Assembly (NCBI GenBank): GCA_016717655.1
Contig: JADKFC010000004.1
Location: forward strand, 124,001-188,000
Source of the DNA: Saprospiraceae bacterium
GTDB taxonomy: Bacteria; Bacteroidota; Bacteroidia; Chitinophagales; Saprospiraceae
Direction of reading: 5' to 3'
DNA length: 64,000 nucleotides
Part shown: positions 36,179 to 46,019 of the stretch, piece by piece
Numbering within the stretch: the first letter of the stretch is position 1
How the letters are laid out: each line of letters opens with the position of its first letter
Translations under genes and position numbers: made by a program
Notes under the pieces: generated by a model
What the model was told of the DNA's origin: nothing
Databases searched by the model: none
The model's input: only the letters and a program-made list of their open reading frames with translations

Positions 36179-36967
36179 CTATTCATTAAAATATAAGAAT
36201 TGAGTTGGTCCATTAATTCTTTTATAAGCTATGGCACTATTATTGTCCTCAGATACATAATAATAAATTAACCCTATGCTTTCTTTGCTTAGTGGTGTCA
36301 ATTGTTGATTAATAAATTCATCAAAATCCACGTAAGTTTGTTCCGGTAAACTATAGTTCAACTTAAGCACGAAAACAACACCAATCGTTGGTGCAAAACC
36401 GGAACCAAGTATCTCTATGCCAGCTGCTTTTGCTTTATTTTTTCCTTGTTGAATGGCATTTTTGATTTCATCCCACTTAGGATATACCAATTCATGTTTT
36501 GGAATTACCTCGTTGATCATAAAATAATTATCAGTTACCTTGTCTGGAATTTCCGCTGTTCCCAAAAATGGTATCAGATCCATTTTCAACATTCTAACCT
36601 GTTGTCCATTATCCACCTTCAAAATAATGGCAAGAGTTCGCTGCATATTAATTTCTTCAATTTTAGTTATCTGTCCCATAAATACAACTTCATTCAAGAA
36701 ATCTTCCATATATGCCCCACTGGCCTCCTCTTCTCCAGGATTTATTGCCGTAAAATGACCTCTTCCTGTAACTATCAGGCCCGTCTCCTCGCTGTAAAAT
36801 GCAAACATTTCTGAATACATGGGTGATTTAAAATAGGTAGTTACCAAAGTGTTTATTTTTTCATTGATGACCCTCAATTGTGTCTGGGCAGGTATTGTCC
36901 CGCTGAATAGTACTAAATAAATCAAGACAGTAAACAAATACCGTCTGTTGTTTTTGAATATCTTCAT
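36179..36967 (-). CDS. Secreted protein of unknown function, about 262 aa
   Basis: I prefer the Met at 36965-36967 (MKIFKNNRRYLFTVLIYLVL) because it begins a normal signal peptide ending GTIPAQ; an upstream Met at 36982 adds five residues. The mature protein is alpha/beta with a conserved-looking block EETGLIVTGRGHFTAINPGEEE and later KAAGIEILGSGFAPTIGVVFVLKL, which reads as a beta-hairpin domain duplicated in style. No family recognised. The gene stands alone on the minus strand between intergenic stretches. Confidence 0.7.
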   Translation of the reverse strand: MKIFKNNRRYLFTVLIYLVLFSGTIPAQTQLRVINEKINTLVTTYFKSPMYSEMFAFYSEETGLIVTGRGHFTAINPGEEEASGAYMEDFLNEVVFMGQITKIEEINMQRTLAIILKVDNGQQVRMLKMDLIPFLGTAEIPDKVTDNYFMINEVIPKHELVYPKWDEIKNAIQQGKNKAKAAGIEILGSGFAPTIGVVFVLKLNYSLPEQTYVDFDEFINQQLTPLSKESIGLIYYYVSEDNNSAIAYKRINGPTQFLYFNE

Positions 36968-36982
36968 TGTATTATCCATCAT

Positions 36983-37462
36983 TTCAAATTATTTAAGGAA
37001 TTGAAAATAAAGCTTATAGCCGCCCATAAAAATAGCATTTGCTTTTTTGCACATTATCCGGCATAATGATCTGACTCAATTATCTGAGAAAAATGTAATC
37101 CCAAAGCGTTGTAATTTCATTTAATGGGTGTGGTTTAATAAGTTATATTGTTTTTCTTTTTAGCAGGACTGTGCCAATCTATTGTTTCATAAGATGGTTG
37201 TTATCTTTTTACTTAATCAATTTCCATGCTTTTTGAGTTTTGATTTAACCTGTTAGTAAATTTGTATTGTTGATATTTACACGATAAAATTGATGAAAAT
37301 AAAATCAGCCAAATGAACCACTCTTGAGAAAAATATTTCAGTAAACTGTACTTGTGTTTTCTGCGCTTTTTCATGTAATTAATTGAATTTTATTTTTGAG
37401 TGTATTACAAAACTTTTTAGCATTTAATCTAAACAAAGTATTGACTATAATCCGGTCTTCTA
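36983..37462. other. Intergenic region without recognisable features
   Basis: About 480 bases of AT-rich DNA between two leftward genes. I found no frame, clear promoter or repeat here. Confidence 0.4.
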
Positions 37463-37882
37463 TCATTGCAGTGGATCTGATTTTTTCACCTTATAAAGTG
37501 TCCCCACAGTCTCGCTCTGTAATCTTCTCCACCCTTTTATTTCAAGCATAATGCTGTCAAAAGACTGCCGCCCATTGATAAAGATAGACACTTCACCCTC
37601 ATCCCCTCCCGCATCTATACGGCAGGGATAGATATAACCTTTTTGAAATCCCCTTACACCATACTCCCGGGAGCCAGATTCAGACGTTAAAGTTATAATT
37701 CCAGTAAACCAAATTTCTTTAACTTCATTTACCTGAAAAGTCACCTCGGTATTGCCTGTTATACCCTTCCAAGCATTTGTCTCCTTAAAATCAAATAAGC
37801 AAACTGTTCGTTTTGATGCGAAACATGAAATAATAAATAAACTTAAAATTAACCACTTTCCGTTGCTGCTTTTCATTTTCAT
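37463..37882 (-). CDS. Small lipoprotein or secreted protein, 139 aa
   Basis: Signal sequence WLILSLFIISCFASK; the Cys in IISC gives a possible lipobox, so it may be lipidated. The mature part is a compact beta-rich domain (VTFQVNEVKEIWFTGIITL, EVSIFINGRQSFDSIMLEI) with two further Cys residues. No family recognised. It lies 163 nt upstream, in transcription sense, of no co-directional neighbour that it overlaps; probably a single gene. Confidence 0.65.
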   Translation of the reverse strand: MKMKSSNGKWLILSLFIISCFASKRTVCLFDFKETNAWKGITGNTEVTFQVNEVKEIWFTGIITLTSESGSREYGVRGFQKGYIYPCRIDAGGDEGEVSIFINGRQSFDSIMLEIKGWRRLQSETVGTLYKVKKSDPLQ

Positions 37883-38044
37883 AATTCTTTACAAAATTGT
37901 TGTCACATAACTCAAACCAAGCTCTATGTAAATATAGAACCCAATACTAAGCTTATAGATCATTTATTGCTTTTTGTCCATATATTGATTTTAGGATTTT
38001 CAAATCTGATGCTTTCGTTTTATTTATAATCACATTTGAGATTG

Positions 38045-40552
38045 TTACCACTTCACCCTCAATCCCGTCCATGCAATCGTTTCATTAAAATCTGTTGATT
38101 CCGTCAAATTATTGTAAATGTTACGCTGAACCCTGAGTTCCACATCTGCAAATTTGAACAAGGGACAGGAGGAAGTAAGCATGTATCCCGATTTGGATTC
38201 CAAACCGCTGACCGACAAAAACTGGATGCCTACACCATTCTGCCATTTATTAAATAAGAGGAATGATCCATTTGCATTGAAGGTAGCAACAGCCATGTTG
38301 ACATTGCCAATAATCTGGTTTGGTGTGTAATTGGCGGCTATGTTAAGGGAAACCATATTATAGGTGATGGCTTGTACGATGCCATACATTTTCAGGTTGT
38401 AATCTATACCGGAAATATTGGAATTGAGGTTTTGTGCCAGATAGGTCAGTTGGGTGTAAGTGGATAATTGTTTGCTTAGATTGACTGCGTAACCCAGGTT
38501 GAGGTTTAGCATGGTGGCATTGGTATTCAAATCCTGATTTGTGGCTATGACTTCATTGTTTTGTGCATAAGGTGAGAAAGAGAGACTCAATGTAGGCAAT
38601 TTTGGAATATTGATGTTTCCTGACAGACCGTACGACTTGGTGGTACTTCGCACGGAGGTAAGCAAAGGATCAAGTGCATTCGCATCCTGTCGGGCAAAGG
38701 CAGATAAAGTTATTTTATTTTGTAAAAAGGTCTGTCTTACTTCCGCTTTCCACCGCAGCATATCATTCAGGAGATTAGGAGCACCCAGTGAAAAATAGTT
38801 TGGTCCGACCCTTTCTATATTGGCCTTAATTTTTGTGGCATTTCCGATCACCCTGATTTCTGTGTGCGCCTTCCAGGCAAGGTCGAATGAAGAAGCATTG
38901 TTGACATTGCCAAATAAAGATGAAAGTGGAATTGCTTCTTTCCTGAAATCCTGGGTACCCTCTGTTACAATGGTATGGTCACGCGTGAGAAGGGAAGCCA
39001 TCAATTCGCCTCCCATTTTGATCTTGTCTCCCAGCAAAGATACCTGTCCTTCGGTGCCAATGATCTTATTGGCTTGTGGCTTGGTATTATTGTTCAGCGA
39101 TAGTTCATTAAAGCGATCAGAAATATTGATGTAGGTGAGATACAGGTGTGTGCTTTGTGGGCTACCATAACCAAGCTTTGTCGCCAGGATATTTTGAGCC
39201 AAAGTGAGTTGTGGCTTGGTAAAATCAGTATTTAAAGTTTGCCTTGCGGATTTTCCATACGTTGCAGCCAAATATAATTTGCCCGGATTCCACTCCACGT
39301 GTACACCATTAACAGGAAGGCTGCTCAGAGATAATCTGGAGTAGAATGGAAAGGATGTACCTACGGAAATTGCATCAAATCCACCGAGTAACTGTTCTGC
39401 TTTACTTAGGCCTCCCAATGATTTTAATCCATTTTTCAAAAATCCCGGGTCTTTAAACATATCCTTATCTGCATACTTTTTGGCTTGAGCTATCTTTTTA
39501 CCGACGCCTTTGTATTGCTGATATTCTTTTGAAATGGAACGAATCTGCTCCGCTCTGGCTTTGATTTTTTCTATTTCCGCAGCATAGGAGATCAATTGTT
39601 TCATCTCTTCCTTTTCAACTTCGGTTAGGGATGATTTTCTTTCCAATGCAGATTTTCTGGATAAAGTTGATTTTACTTCCGGATCATTGATGATTTGGTC
39701 AAAAGATTCCAGTTGTTTGAGCTGGCCCAAACCTTCCTGTATTTTAGGGTCTTTTAGTTGTGCTTCCCATTCATTGAGTTTAGGAAATTGTTTTGACATT
39801 GTTTTATCCTTCAAAGAATTCAAATCATTGATATCGGTCAGGCTTCCAATGGCTTCGATACTTCTGACTTTGGATTGGAGGCGCTGTTGCATTTGTTGTT
39901 TGAATTGTTGCGCATCAAATCTCAAAGCTACCTGGTTGATACTTTGGCGAAAAGCGTTTTGTTCGGTTGAGTACAAAATATCCAGGCCTACAGGTATGCC
40001 TTTAAAGGTAAGGTCGGGATAGATTTCCGCCCTCAGAAAGTTTTGCGGTACGGCAGATCCGATGCCCTGCATGCTGGCCATTTGCCCATATATTGCAGCG
40101 TTTCCGGAAAATTGAAGGTCCAGGCTTTTTTTATCCTTACCCTCCGTATTCATATCCCTTCGCAAAGACTGAATTTGAAAACGATTGGCAAACAGGATTT
40201 GTTTGGTATTCACATCCAATACCTTTACATCCAATGTGTAGCTTCCCGATACCTGATCGACAAGGTTTCTGGTCACCTGTAAAGGTTGCAGCACACCTTC
40301 GTTGGTTTGACTCAGTGGCTGAACGATGGAGTATTGATTCGTGGTAACTTCATAGACTATTTTGTTGTCTTTTCTGAGTTCCATCAGAAATTGTATGGTG
40401 TATGGATTACCCGATGGGTTGTTGATCTCCATATTGTAGATGTCAGACAGGATAAGGATGTCCGGATTGGGCATGGAGACTTCTATTTGGGCATTGAGCC
40501 TAAACAATGCACTTAAACAGATCACTAAGCTTACAATTTTATGTTGATTCAT
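38045..40552 (-). CDS. Outer-membrane barrel protein with N-terminal beta domain and coiled coil, 835 aa
   Basis: Signal peptide at residues 1-22 (ending LFRLNAQ). Residues about 23-130 form a beta domain (DILILSDIYNMEINNPSG, GSYTLDVKVLDVNTKQIL), similar in style to the N-terminus of the 2076-aa protein. LQFSGNAAIYGQ begins a first set of strands. Residues about 205-345 are strongly helical and charged (QQFKQQMQQRLQSKVRSI, EVEKEEMKQLISYAAEIEK), a coiled coil. From about 385 a barrel runs to the C-terminal Trp (TGLRVKW). The coiled coil inserted in a barrel frame is unusual. It follows a SPOR-domain gene on the same strand. Location is the outer membrane; role unknown. Confidence 0.85.
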   Translation of the reverse strand: MNQHKIVSLVICLSALFRLNAQIEVSMPNPDILILSDIYNMEINNPSGNPYTIQFLMELRKDNKIVYEVTTNQYSIVQPLSQTNEGVLQPLQVTRNLVDQVSGSYTLDVKVLDVNTKQILFANRFQIQSLRRDMNTEGKDKKSLDLQFSGNAAIYGQMASMQGIGSAVPQNFLRAEIYPDLTFKGIPVGLDILYSTEQNAFRQSINQVALRFDAQQFKQQMQQRLQSKVRSIEAIGSLTDINDLNSLKDKTMSKQFPKLNEWEAQLKDPKIQEGLGQLKQLESFDQIINDPEVKSTLSRKSALERKSSLTEVEKEEMKQLISYAAEIEKIKARAEQIRSISKEYQQYKGVGKKIAQAKKYADKDMFKDPGFLKNGLKSLGGLSKAEQLLGGFDAISVGTSFPFYSRLSLSSLPVNGVHVEWNPGKLYLAATYGKSARQTLNTDFTKPQLTLAQNILATKLGYGSPQSTHLYLTYINISDRFNELSLNNNTKPQANKIIGTEGQVSLLGDKIKMGGELMASLLTRDHTIVTEGTQDFRKEAIPLSSLFGNVNNASSFDLAWKAHTEIRVIGNATKIKANIERVGPNYFSLGAPNLLNDMLRWKAEVRQTFLQNKITLSAFARQDANALDPLLTSVRSTTKSYGLSGNINIPKLPTLSLSFSPYAQNNEVIATNQDLNTNATMLNLNLGYAVNLSKQLSTYTQLTYLAQNLNSNISGIDYNLKMYGIVQAITYNMVSLNIAANYTPNQIIGNVNMAVATFNANGSFLLFNKWQNGVGIQFLSVSGLESKSGYMLTSSCPLFKFADVELRVQRNIYNNLTESTDFNETIAWTGLRVKW

Positions 40553-40692
40553 TTACAATTCCATTTTAAACTTACACAAATTTCCGGCTTCAGTTCATTT
40601 CAATAAAATAACAATAATGCGATGCGAATAACAGTTCCAACAGTCTTCTTTTAAATTTTTCCGGGCAGCAAAACCCTTGACCCTTCATTGCA

Positions 40693-41673
40693 CTATATTC
40701 TTATCCACGCCTTACTGTTTAGATTCTGCCTGATTTCCCCAAGTAAAGCATCCAGGTCTTGACCTTGTTTTGGCACAACCCCTACTCTGGTATAAACACC
40801 ATATCTTTCTGTCTTGACACCATAGCCCAATTTTTCCAGCTTAGATTGCAACACTTTTACTCTGTTCAGGTCCGATAGCGATTCCACCACAATATAGGAT
40901 TGGTCGCCCTTACTTCCCGGAGTAAAATTATTATCACTTTTTTTCTCCTTTGCCACCTCATTTTTATTGCTGTTTGCTTTAACATATATCTTAACAGATG
41001 GCAATTCTGAAAATTCCTTTACGGTAAATGACTTGACGACCGCACCTTTACTGCACTGTTCTATAATGGGTTCTGTAATCGTCCTTTGTTTGATCTTCGT
41101 GGCCAGTTCATATGCTTTTTCTTCCCTATTTGGAGCGGCTATGAAATACGAATATATACCGTTAACTTCTTCACTATAGACAGGCCCTAAATCTGCTAAA
41201 GAAATAAATGATTTATCAGGAATGGCTGACTCTCCCAATTTTACCCTAAAGTGTGGCTTAGTATTGGTCATAACAGGAGAGACTACTTTCGTTTCAGGAA
41301 CAGGCTTATCTTCTACTTCCGTTGTACTTATCTTTGCAGTCTCACTGTTTTTGGTAGTCAAATTTAAGTTTCTTGATTTTCTGATTTTTGCTCTTGTAAT
41401 ATTTGCAGTGAAAGCAGGTGCGGATACCGGACTGACACATTCAACCATTTGACCCTCGGCCTTACCCCTCCAAAGATCATGGTTTAGTGAGCATGTATCG
41501 GACTTCTCCTGATTAAAAAACTGATTGGCCAGATCACAGTTTCCTTTTCTCTTTTCAACCAAGCCTTCAAAATAGGCTTGATGCTCTTTTAAAGGCGTAC
41601 TCACATAAACCTGTGCTTTTAGATCAGGAATTAAAATTCCTGAAATAAAGGCCAATAAGATGTTTTTCCTCAT
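40693..41673 (-). CDS. Secreted SPOR-domain protein, 326 aa
   Basis: Signal peptide (ILLAFISGILIPDLKAQ). Residues about 22-70 carry four Cys residues that could pair (GNCDLANQFF, SDTCSLNHDLW). A Ser/Thr/Lys-rich linker follows. Residues about 130-220 hold a first alpha/beta repeat (SYFIAAPNREEKAYELATKI), and the C-terminus (QSYIVVESLSDLNRVKVLQ, YGVYTRVGVVPKQGQDLDAL) is a SPOR domain, which binds peptidoglycan stripped of stem peptides; the first repeat may be a diverged second SPOR. Gap of 140 nt to the 835-aa barrel gene downstream, so co-transcription is likely: a wall-binding protein paired with a barrel. Confidence 0.85.
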   Translation of the reverse strand: MRKNILLAFISGILIPDLKAQVYVSTPLKEHQAYFEGLVEKRKGNCDLANQFFNQEKSDTCSLNHDLWRGKAEGQMVECVSPVSAPAFTANITRAKIRKSRNLNLTTKNSETAKISTTEVEDKPVPETKVVSPVMTNTKPHFRVKLGESAIPDKSFISLADLGPVYSEEVNGIYSYFIAAPNREEKAYELATKIKQRTITEPIIEQCSKGAVVKSFTVKEFSELPSVKIYVKANSNKNEVAKEKKSDNNFTPGSKGDQSYIVVESLSDLNRVKVLQSKLEKLGYGVKTERYGVYTRVGVVPKQGQDLDALLGEIRQNLNSKAWIRI

Positions 41674-41778
41674 GTTAATATATATTTATGCAGTACTTCA
41701 CAAACAATGTAATTCATAATCTATTAATTTGCTGGTCTTGGAACTTGTCCACATATTATTTGCAAATAATTAAAAATC

Positions 41779-42453
41779 TTATCTGATAAATTCATTGTAA
41801 AACTCTTCCCTCATATTGAAATAAATGGTTAAGATCAACACCATCAATCCAATTAAAAAAATTAAACGGCCATGATTTCTTGCACTTTCATCATAGGCAT
41901 ACATTTTTCTTCCATCCGGCAACTTCTTTTTATCCCATATAAGTTGTACTCCTATCATCATACTGATCAGCCCTCCAAACAAAGCAAAAGTATATCCTGT
42001 AATGATCCAGGTTTTCGGATAAGGAAGATGGCGGGACAATTCAATTTCTCTTTGTTTTCTGATGGCATTAAGGATATCCATTGACACTTCTTTGCCCCTT
42101 TCTTTTAGTATTTTTTGAGCCAGAACGTAGTCAAAATCATTCCATTCTTCCTTTTTGACAATGACATCCATCAACTCATCATCCGTAAAACTAAATAGAT
42201 AATACTCATTGTTGATGGTGTCAATGTCCATCAGTTGTGCTTCATCCAATACTTTGTTTGCTTTCAAAAATCACTTTCCCTAAGTTTTAATACTACAACT
42301 TCGTTGTCGGTGTTTCCCGCAAAAGCAGGGTCAAAAACCGGAGAGGCTTTTTCCAGGAAATACGCTATGTTATTCTTGTCCAACCCTTTTGTATATTCCT
42401 GAGCCTCATCTGCTGAAGTAAATTTTTTTATACTCTTTTAAAAATTCTGTCAC
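41779..42453 (-). CDS. Two-TM protein with N-terminal DUF2007-like domain, frame broken
   Basis: The first frame starts at GTG 42451-42453, which overlaps the stop of the preceding gene (GTGA), and reads EFLKEYKK, then KFTSADEAQEYTKGLDKN after removal of one A from the A7 run at 42423-42429. It leads into FAGNTDNEVVVLKLRESDF and, after adding one base to the 5-base run at 42266-42270, into LKANKVLDEAQLMDID. The result is a protein of about 220 aa. The N-terminal domain is typical of Bacteroidota proteins related to DUF2007. The C-terminus has LFSFTDDELMDVI and two membrane helices (WIITGYTFALFGGLISMMIG, LIFLIGLMVLILTIYF). As given, only the C-terminal 162 residues form one open frame. Confidence 0.65.
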
Positions 42454-42926
42454 AACTTGATTATTAAATGTCTTAAATAAAAAATCAAAATCACAAGCCC
42501 AACGGCTACCACATTGATACCAACCACTGACTTCATAACTCCACTCACATATATATTTGCATTGGAAAGAATCACAGATGTCGTAAAATATCCTTCATCC
42601 ATATGATAATATTGTGTTACACCCAGTCCGCTGATGTATTTAAAAGATACACCAGCAAGGCTTAACTGCACCACCTGCAGGGCCTGATTGATCAATGAGT
42701 AAAACAAACCATTTTCATACGTTTCCATATACAACAGTACGCCGCAGTAGCCTGAGAATACAAATAGACCCACCAATACGAGGAAAAACACCAGCCCATA
42801 TGTGGATTCCATCAACGGACCCAATTGTAACAAAGTGAAGATCACTCCTAATGCTCCGCCGACAATTTGATATCTGCTCAGCACGTCTATCCAAATTTTG
42901 TGTTTTGTGTTTGTTTTTTGCCTCAT
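42450..42926 (-). CDS. Membrane protein of unknown function, 158 aa
   Basis: Four hydrophobic segments: VGGALGVIFTLLQLGPL, LVFFLVLVGLFVFSGYCGVLL, INQALQVVQLSLAGVSF and the last VVGINVVAVGLVILIFYL, with a basic N-terminus (RQKTNTKHKIW). No family recognised. Its stop TGA overlaps the GTG start of the next gene, so the pair is translationally coupled. Confidence 0.7.
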   Translation of the reverse strand: MRQKTNTKHKIWIDVLSRYQIVGGALGVIFTLLQLGPLMESTYGLVFFLVLVGLFVFSGYCGVLLYMETYENGLFYSLINQALQVVQLSLAGVSFKYISGLGVTQYYHMDEGYFTTSVILSNANIYVSGVMKSVVGINVVAVGLVILIFYLRHLIIKL

Positions 42927-42975
42927 ATTTTACAACTTATTATTTTATCAAAAATGATGCGCTTAACCATTATTT

Positions 42976-44624
42976 TTAAAACCTATTTCCAAACCGGTAA
43001 ATGAAATTTAAAGCCAAATATCCCCGTTCGGTAGAAATGCCAGGGCGCACACCTGTCTCAATACCAAAGGACATTCCATTCGAGACTGCATTATACCCTG
43101 CACGAAATCCCAGCTTGTTGAACTCCGTAAGATCCGTATTCAAAGGGGAGGTCAAACTATAGTCGAGCGATCCGGCTTTTTTTTCATATCGATAAGCTAC
43201 TTCGCCAGATTTTATCATAAGACCATACATGAAATCGCAATAGAGCTCAGAATAACCGAAAGTATTGCGTTTTCCTTTAAAGCGGGCATTGTTCAATAAC
43301 TCGATTTTGTAGTCAAAGATTTTTTTTACGTCCAAAACCGATAGCCAGGCAGCTACTTTTAACCATGGGCATGGCATAACTCCACATAATCAGTGGGAAC
43401 AGGTAGGTTCCCCGACGTTTCATCCTCATAGATGACACTTGTATTTGAAGAACCAACAGGGAGGCTGTTTTCGCTGTAATATATGGCATTTTCATAAGAA
43501 AATCCGCCGCGCACAACGTACGACATGCGTTGTTTGGCGTCAAATGTTCCTATATTTTTAACAGCCCGGCCTTCCATTACTTCATCACCCAAAAATACTT
43601 CATGTTTTTTTGTACTGGTTTTTCCCATTACCTCTACACTGACCAGCATACCGGTTCTCATGGCTTTTGCATAATCAGCAGCCGGAAACTGTTCACCAAT
43701 AGAATTCTTATAATTGTTTTTATTGCTGCTGCGTGATAAGTTGTCTACCAGTGCCTTTTTAAAATCGGCACTGAAGCCCACTTTTGAACCTAGTTGTACG
43801 GTCATATCTGCAATAAGAAACATACTGAATCCACGATTATTAGCCGCTTCAAAGCCAAATGGAGAAATACCCAGACTCCAGAATCTTAGCGCTTCAGGAT
43901 CATTCCGAAGCAACTCATATCCGACCTCCTCTTTATAATGTTCCGTAATGCCATCAAAAGGTTCTTTCGCGTCTTCTTTTAGTAATTTTCCCTTAACTAT
44001 GGAATCGGTTTTTACTCCCATGACAGTATCCAATTGCGGCTTATAACAAAGCAGGTTGTACTTCTCCACAGAACTGCGCAGGTTGCCATTGATTTTATTT
44101 CTGTATTTACGAGATTTAGACCATCCAACTATAAAAGTGGTCAAACCCAATCCAACGCCGGCGCCAAATACAATTCCAGAACCTTTTTTACCGCCCTGAT
44201 CAAGCGCTGCAGCACCCAGTAAACCTGCGAGTCCAATTCCACCGCCAATCAAAAATCCACCTAAAAAATAGTTGTTTGCCTTTTGTTTATTCTCCATATA
44301 CAATTTTACCTCTTTCTTCGCTTGAGGACAGTCTTTAAAAAGGCGTAACATTTCCGGCCCATTGTAATCCTTTGGCTCTCCTCCGTTAATTCGAATACGG
44401 GGAATGCTGGTTTGGTAAGTGGAGGTACGGCCGGATGAAGAAGTACTGGTCACCTCAACATCTTTGTAGAGCAACTCTATTTTATCGAGATTAAATCCCA
44501 CCCCGGTTGCCGGTTTTTTTGTTTCTGATTTGACTTCCTGCGCTTTTACCTGCAATGAGATAAAACAAATAAGCAAAACAGTGAAAATTAGTTTCGTAAA
44601 TTGAAGAAGTGATGTATTTGCCAT
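42976..44624 (-). CDS. Outer-membrane barrel protein with glycine-rich TM segment, frame broken near its C-terminus
   Basis: The first 420 residues are in one frame (43359-44624): signal peptide (LICFISLQVKAQ), a charged domain, then a Gly-rich membrane-like segment (FLGGFLIGGGIGLAGLLGAA) and KGSGIVFGAGVGLGLTTF. The next 130 residues (42976-43377) finish a barrel (YALNF-like strands, RGYLALNFIYRFGNRF). Removing one T (43378-43379) and one A from the A8 run at 43320-43327 joins them as TDYVEYAMPMVKSSCLAIGF, then GRKK and FDYKIELLNNARF. The repaired protein is about 540 aa. The C-terminal Phe and strands place it in the outer membrane. No specific family. Breaks are likely homopolymer indels. 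Confidence 0.7.
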
Positions 44625-44678
44625 TATGTTTTGAATTTATTGTTAGCTAATTGGTGTCAAGGCTTTAGGTTATTTACA

Positions 44679-45120
44679 TCAAGTAAGCAGATACATACCA
44701 TACAGATGCCAGCAAAAATAAAATAACATGCCCCCATAAAATAGTCTTGCCTGCCATGAATATAACATGCTGGCTGCTTTTTTATCCTTATCAATTAATT
44801 CCATTAAAATATCATTGCCAATATTCATTTTGACAGGCTCATTTCCGGCTAATTCATCGTTTCCTTCAGCAACTATAAACTGTTGCATGTTTTTGTAGAT
44901 TAGAGCAATGACTGTCTTTAAATATCTCAAGCCCAATGTTACACTCATTGCCCAACACAAAACTGCCAAACCAAGGGGGAACCATAGACCAGACAAACCC
45001 TTCACCATGTGTTTGATGGACGGCATATCCTATCGCAGCCACAGACAAGGCTATCAGGTAATAGGTGTAATTTTCCTGCTTTTGTGCATGTTGTTTGTAC
45101 AATTCTATTTTTTCGCTCAT
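44679..45120 (-). CDS. Membrane protein of unknown function, about 146 aa, one frame break
   Basis: The first frame (from ATG 45118-45120, MSEKIELYKQHAQKQENY) gives one membrane helix (YYLIALSVAAIGYAV) and leads to HQTHGEG; the other gives GLSGLWFPLGLAVLCWAMSV, a charged helix (VIALIYKNMQQFIVAEGN) and a last helix (LFYGGMLFYFCWHLYGMYL). They join if one G is removed from the GGG at 44998-45000. As given, the second frame is open from 45026. No family recognised; probably a three-helix inner-membrane protein. It precedes the 42976-44624 barrel gene by 54 nt. Confidence 0.6.
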
Positions 45121-45304
45121 CTTTTTATAATTTTTGTTTTGTGGCTGTCATTATTTTCATCCTATCTCGATATAAATTTTATAAATTATCTACCAATATT
45201 CTATCCCTTTGGGTTATATGAGATTTACATATTTACATGGGGTATAATCATAAAAAGCTTCTGATCCTTTCAAATTGTTAAAATCATGTTCGTGCAGCTT
45301 TCTT

Positions 45305-45700
45305 TTAATCATTCTTTCTAAATATCAGTCTATACCATTCGTTCTCCAATATTAATGTATCGGCACTCTCTTTTGAAATCTTCATTGTAAATTGGGTGTC
45401 GTATCTTCTAAATGTAATGGAATTTGCATCCCATTTTATATTTGAAAAAAGTGAATCAGCATTCAAAATATTCCAGGCAGTGGAACTTCCCTTACAAATT
45501 TTAAGTTGCAAGATGTCGCCAGACGCCATAACCCTGCCCATTATCTTGCGATGTAGGAAATGAGTATTGATGGAGTCACTTGCCACATAGACCCAGCCCT
45601 TACATTCAGAATCTACAGGAGAATTTTGGGCACAAGAGAAGTTTGTACTTAACATCATAATATACATAAACAAACCATTAATTTTAACTTTTTTATACAT
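45305..45700 (-). CDS. Small secreted protein or lipoprotein, 131 aa
   Basis: Signal sequence INGLFMYIMMLSTNFSCAQ; the Cys in NFSC may be a lipobox or the peptide may be cleaved after CAQ. The rest is a beta-rich domain (ITFRRYDTQFTMKISKESAD, LILENEWYRLIF) with single Cys residues at about 33 and 69. No family recognised. Isolated, with dispersed repeat DNA on its upstream side (45750-46003). Confidence 0.65.
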   Translation of the reverse strand: MYKKVKINGLFMYIMMLSTNFSCAQNSPVDSECKGWVYVASDSINTHFLHRKIMGRVMASGDILQLKICKGSSTAWNILNADSLFSNIKWDANSITFRRYDTQFTMKISKESADTLILENEWYRLIFRKND

Positions 45701-45749
45701 CCAATATTATCTTATATGTCAACTGATTTACTTCTTGTTTACTTTTCAT

Positions 45750-46003
45750 TATTAACACGACTCGCCAAAGGCAGATAGGTTTATAGGATTTTAAGATTTA
45801 TACGATTGATATATGACCTCACAAACCCCGATACGTCTGTCCATCTTTAAATTTTACAAAACCCTGCCCCGCAGCGCGGGACCTTGTTTAAAACTTTTCC
45901 TATTTAATCTACTTTTCACCAACATTTTTATCTACTAATTTATCAAATTGAAAATTTTAAAATACGGAACAGCAGATACAATCTGCGACCATCAGGTTGC
46001 CAT
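45750..46003. repeat. Dispersed intergenic repeat, long copy 1
   Basis: Shared blocks in order: ACACGA-TCGCCAAAG, GATTTTAAGA, an arm CCCGCAGCGCGGGA that can fold, ATCAAATTG-AAATTTTAAAA, and AGATACAATCTGCGACCATC at the end. It aligns by eye with 48063-48300 over about 240 bp. It lies between two secreted-protein genes. Confidence 0.6.
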
Positions 46004-46019
46004 CTATGTTTCTTTGATT

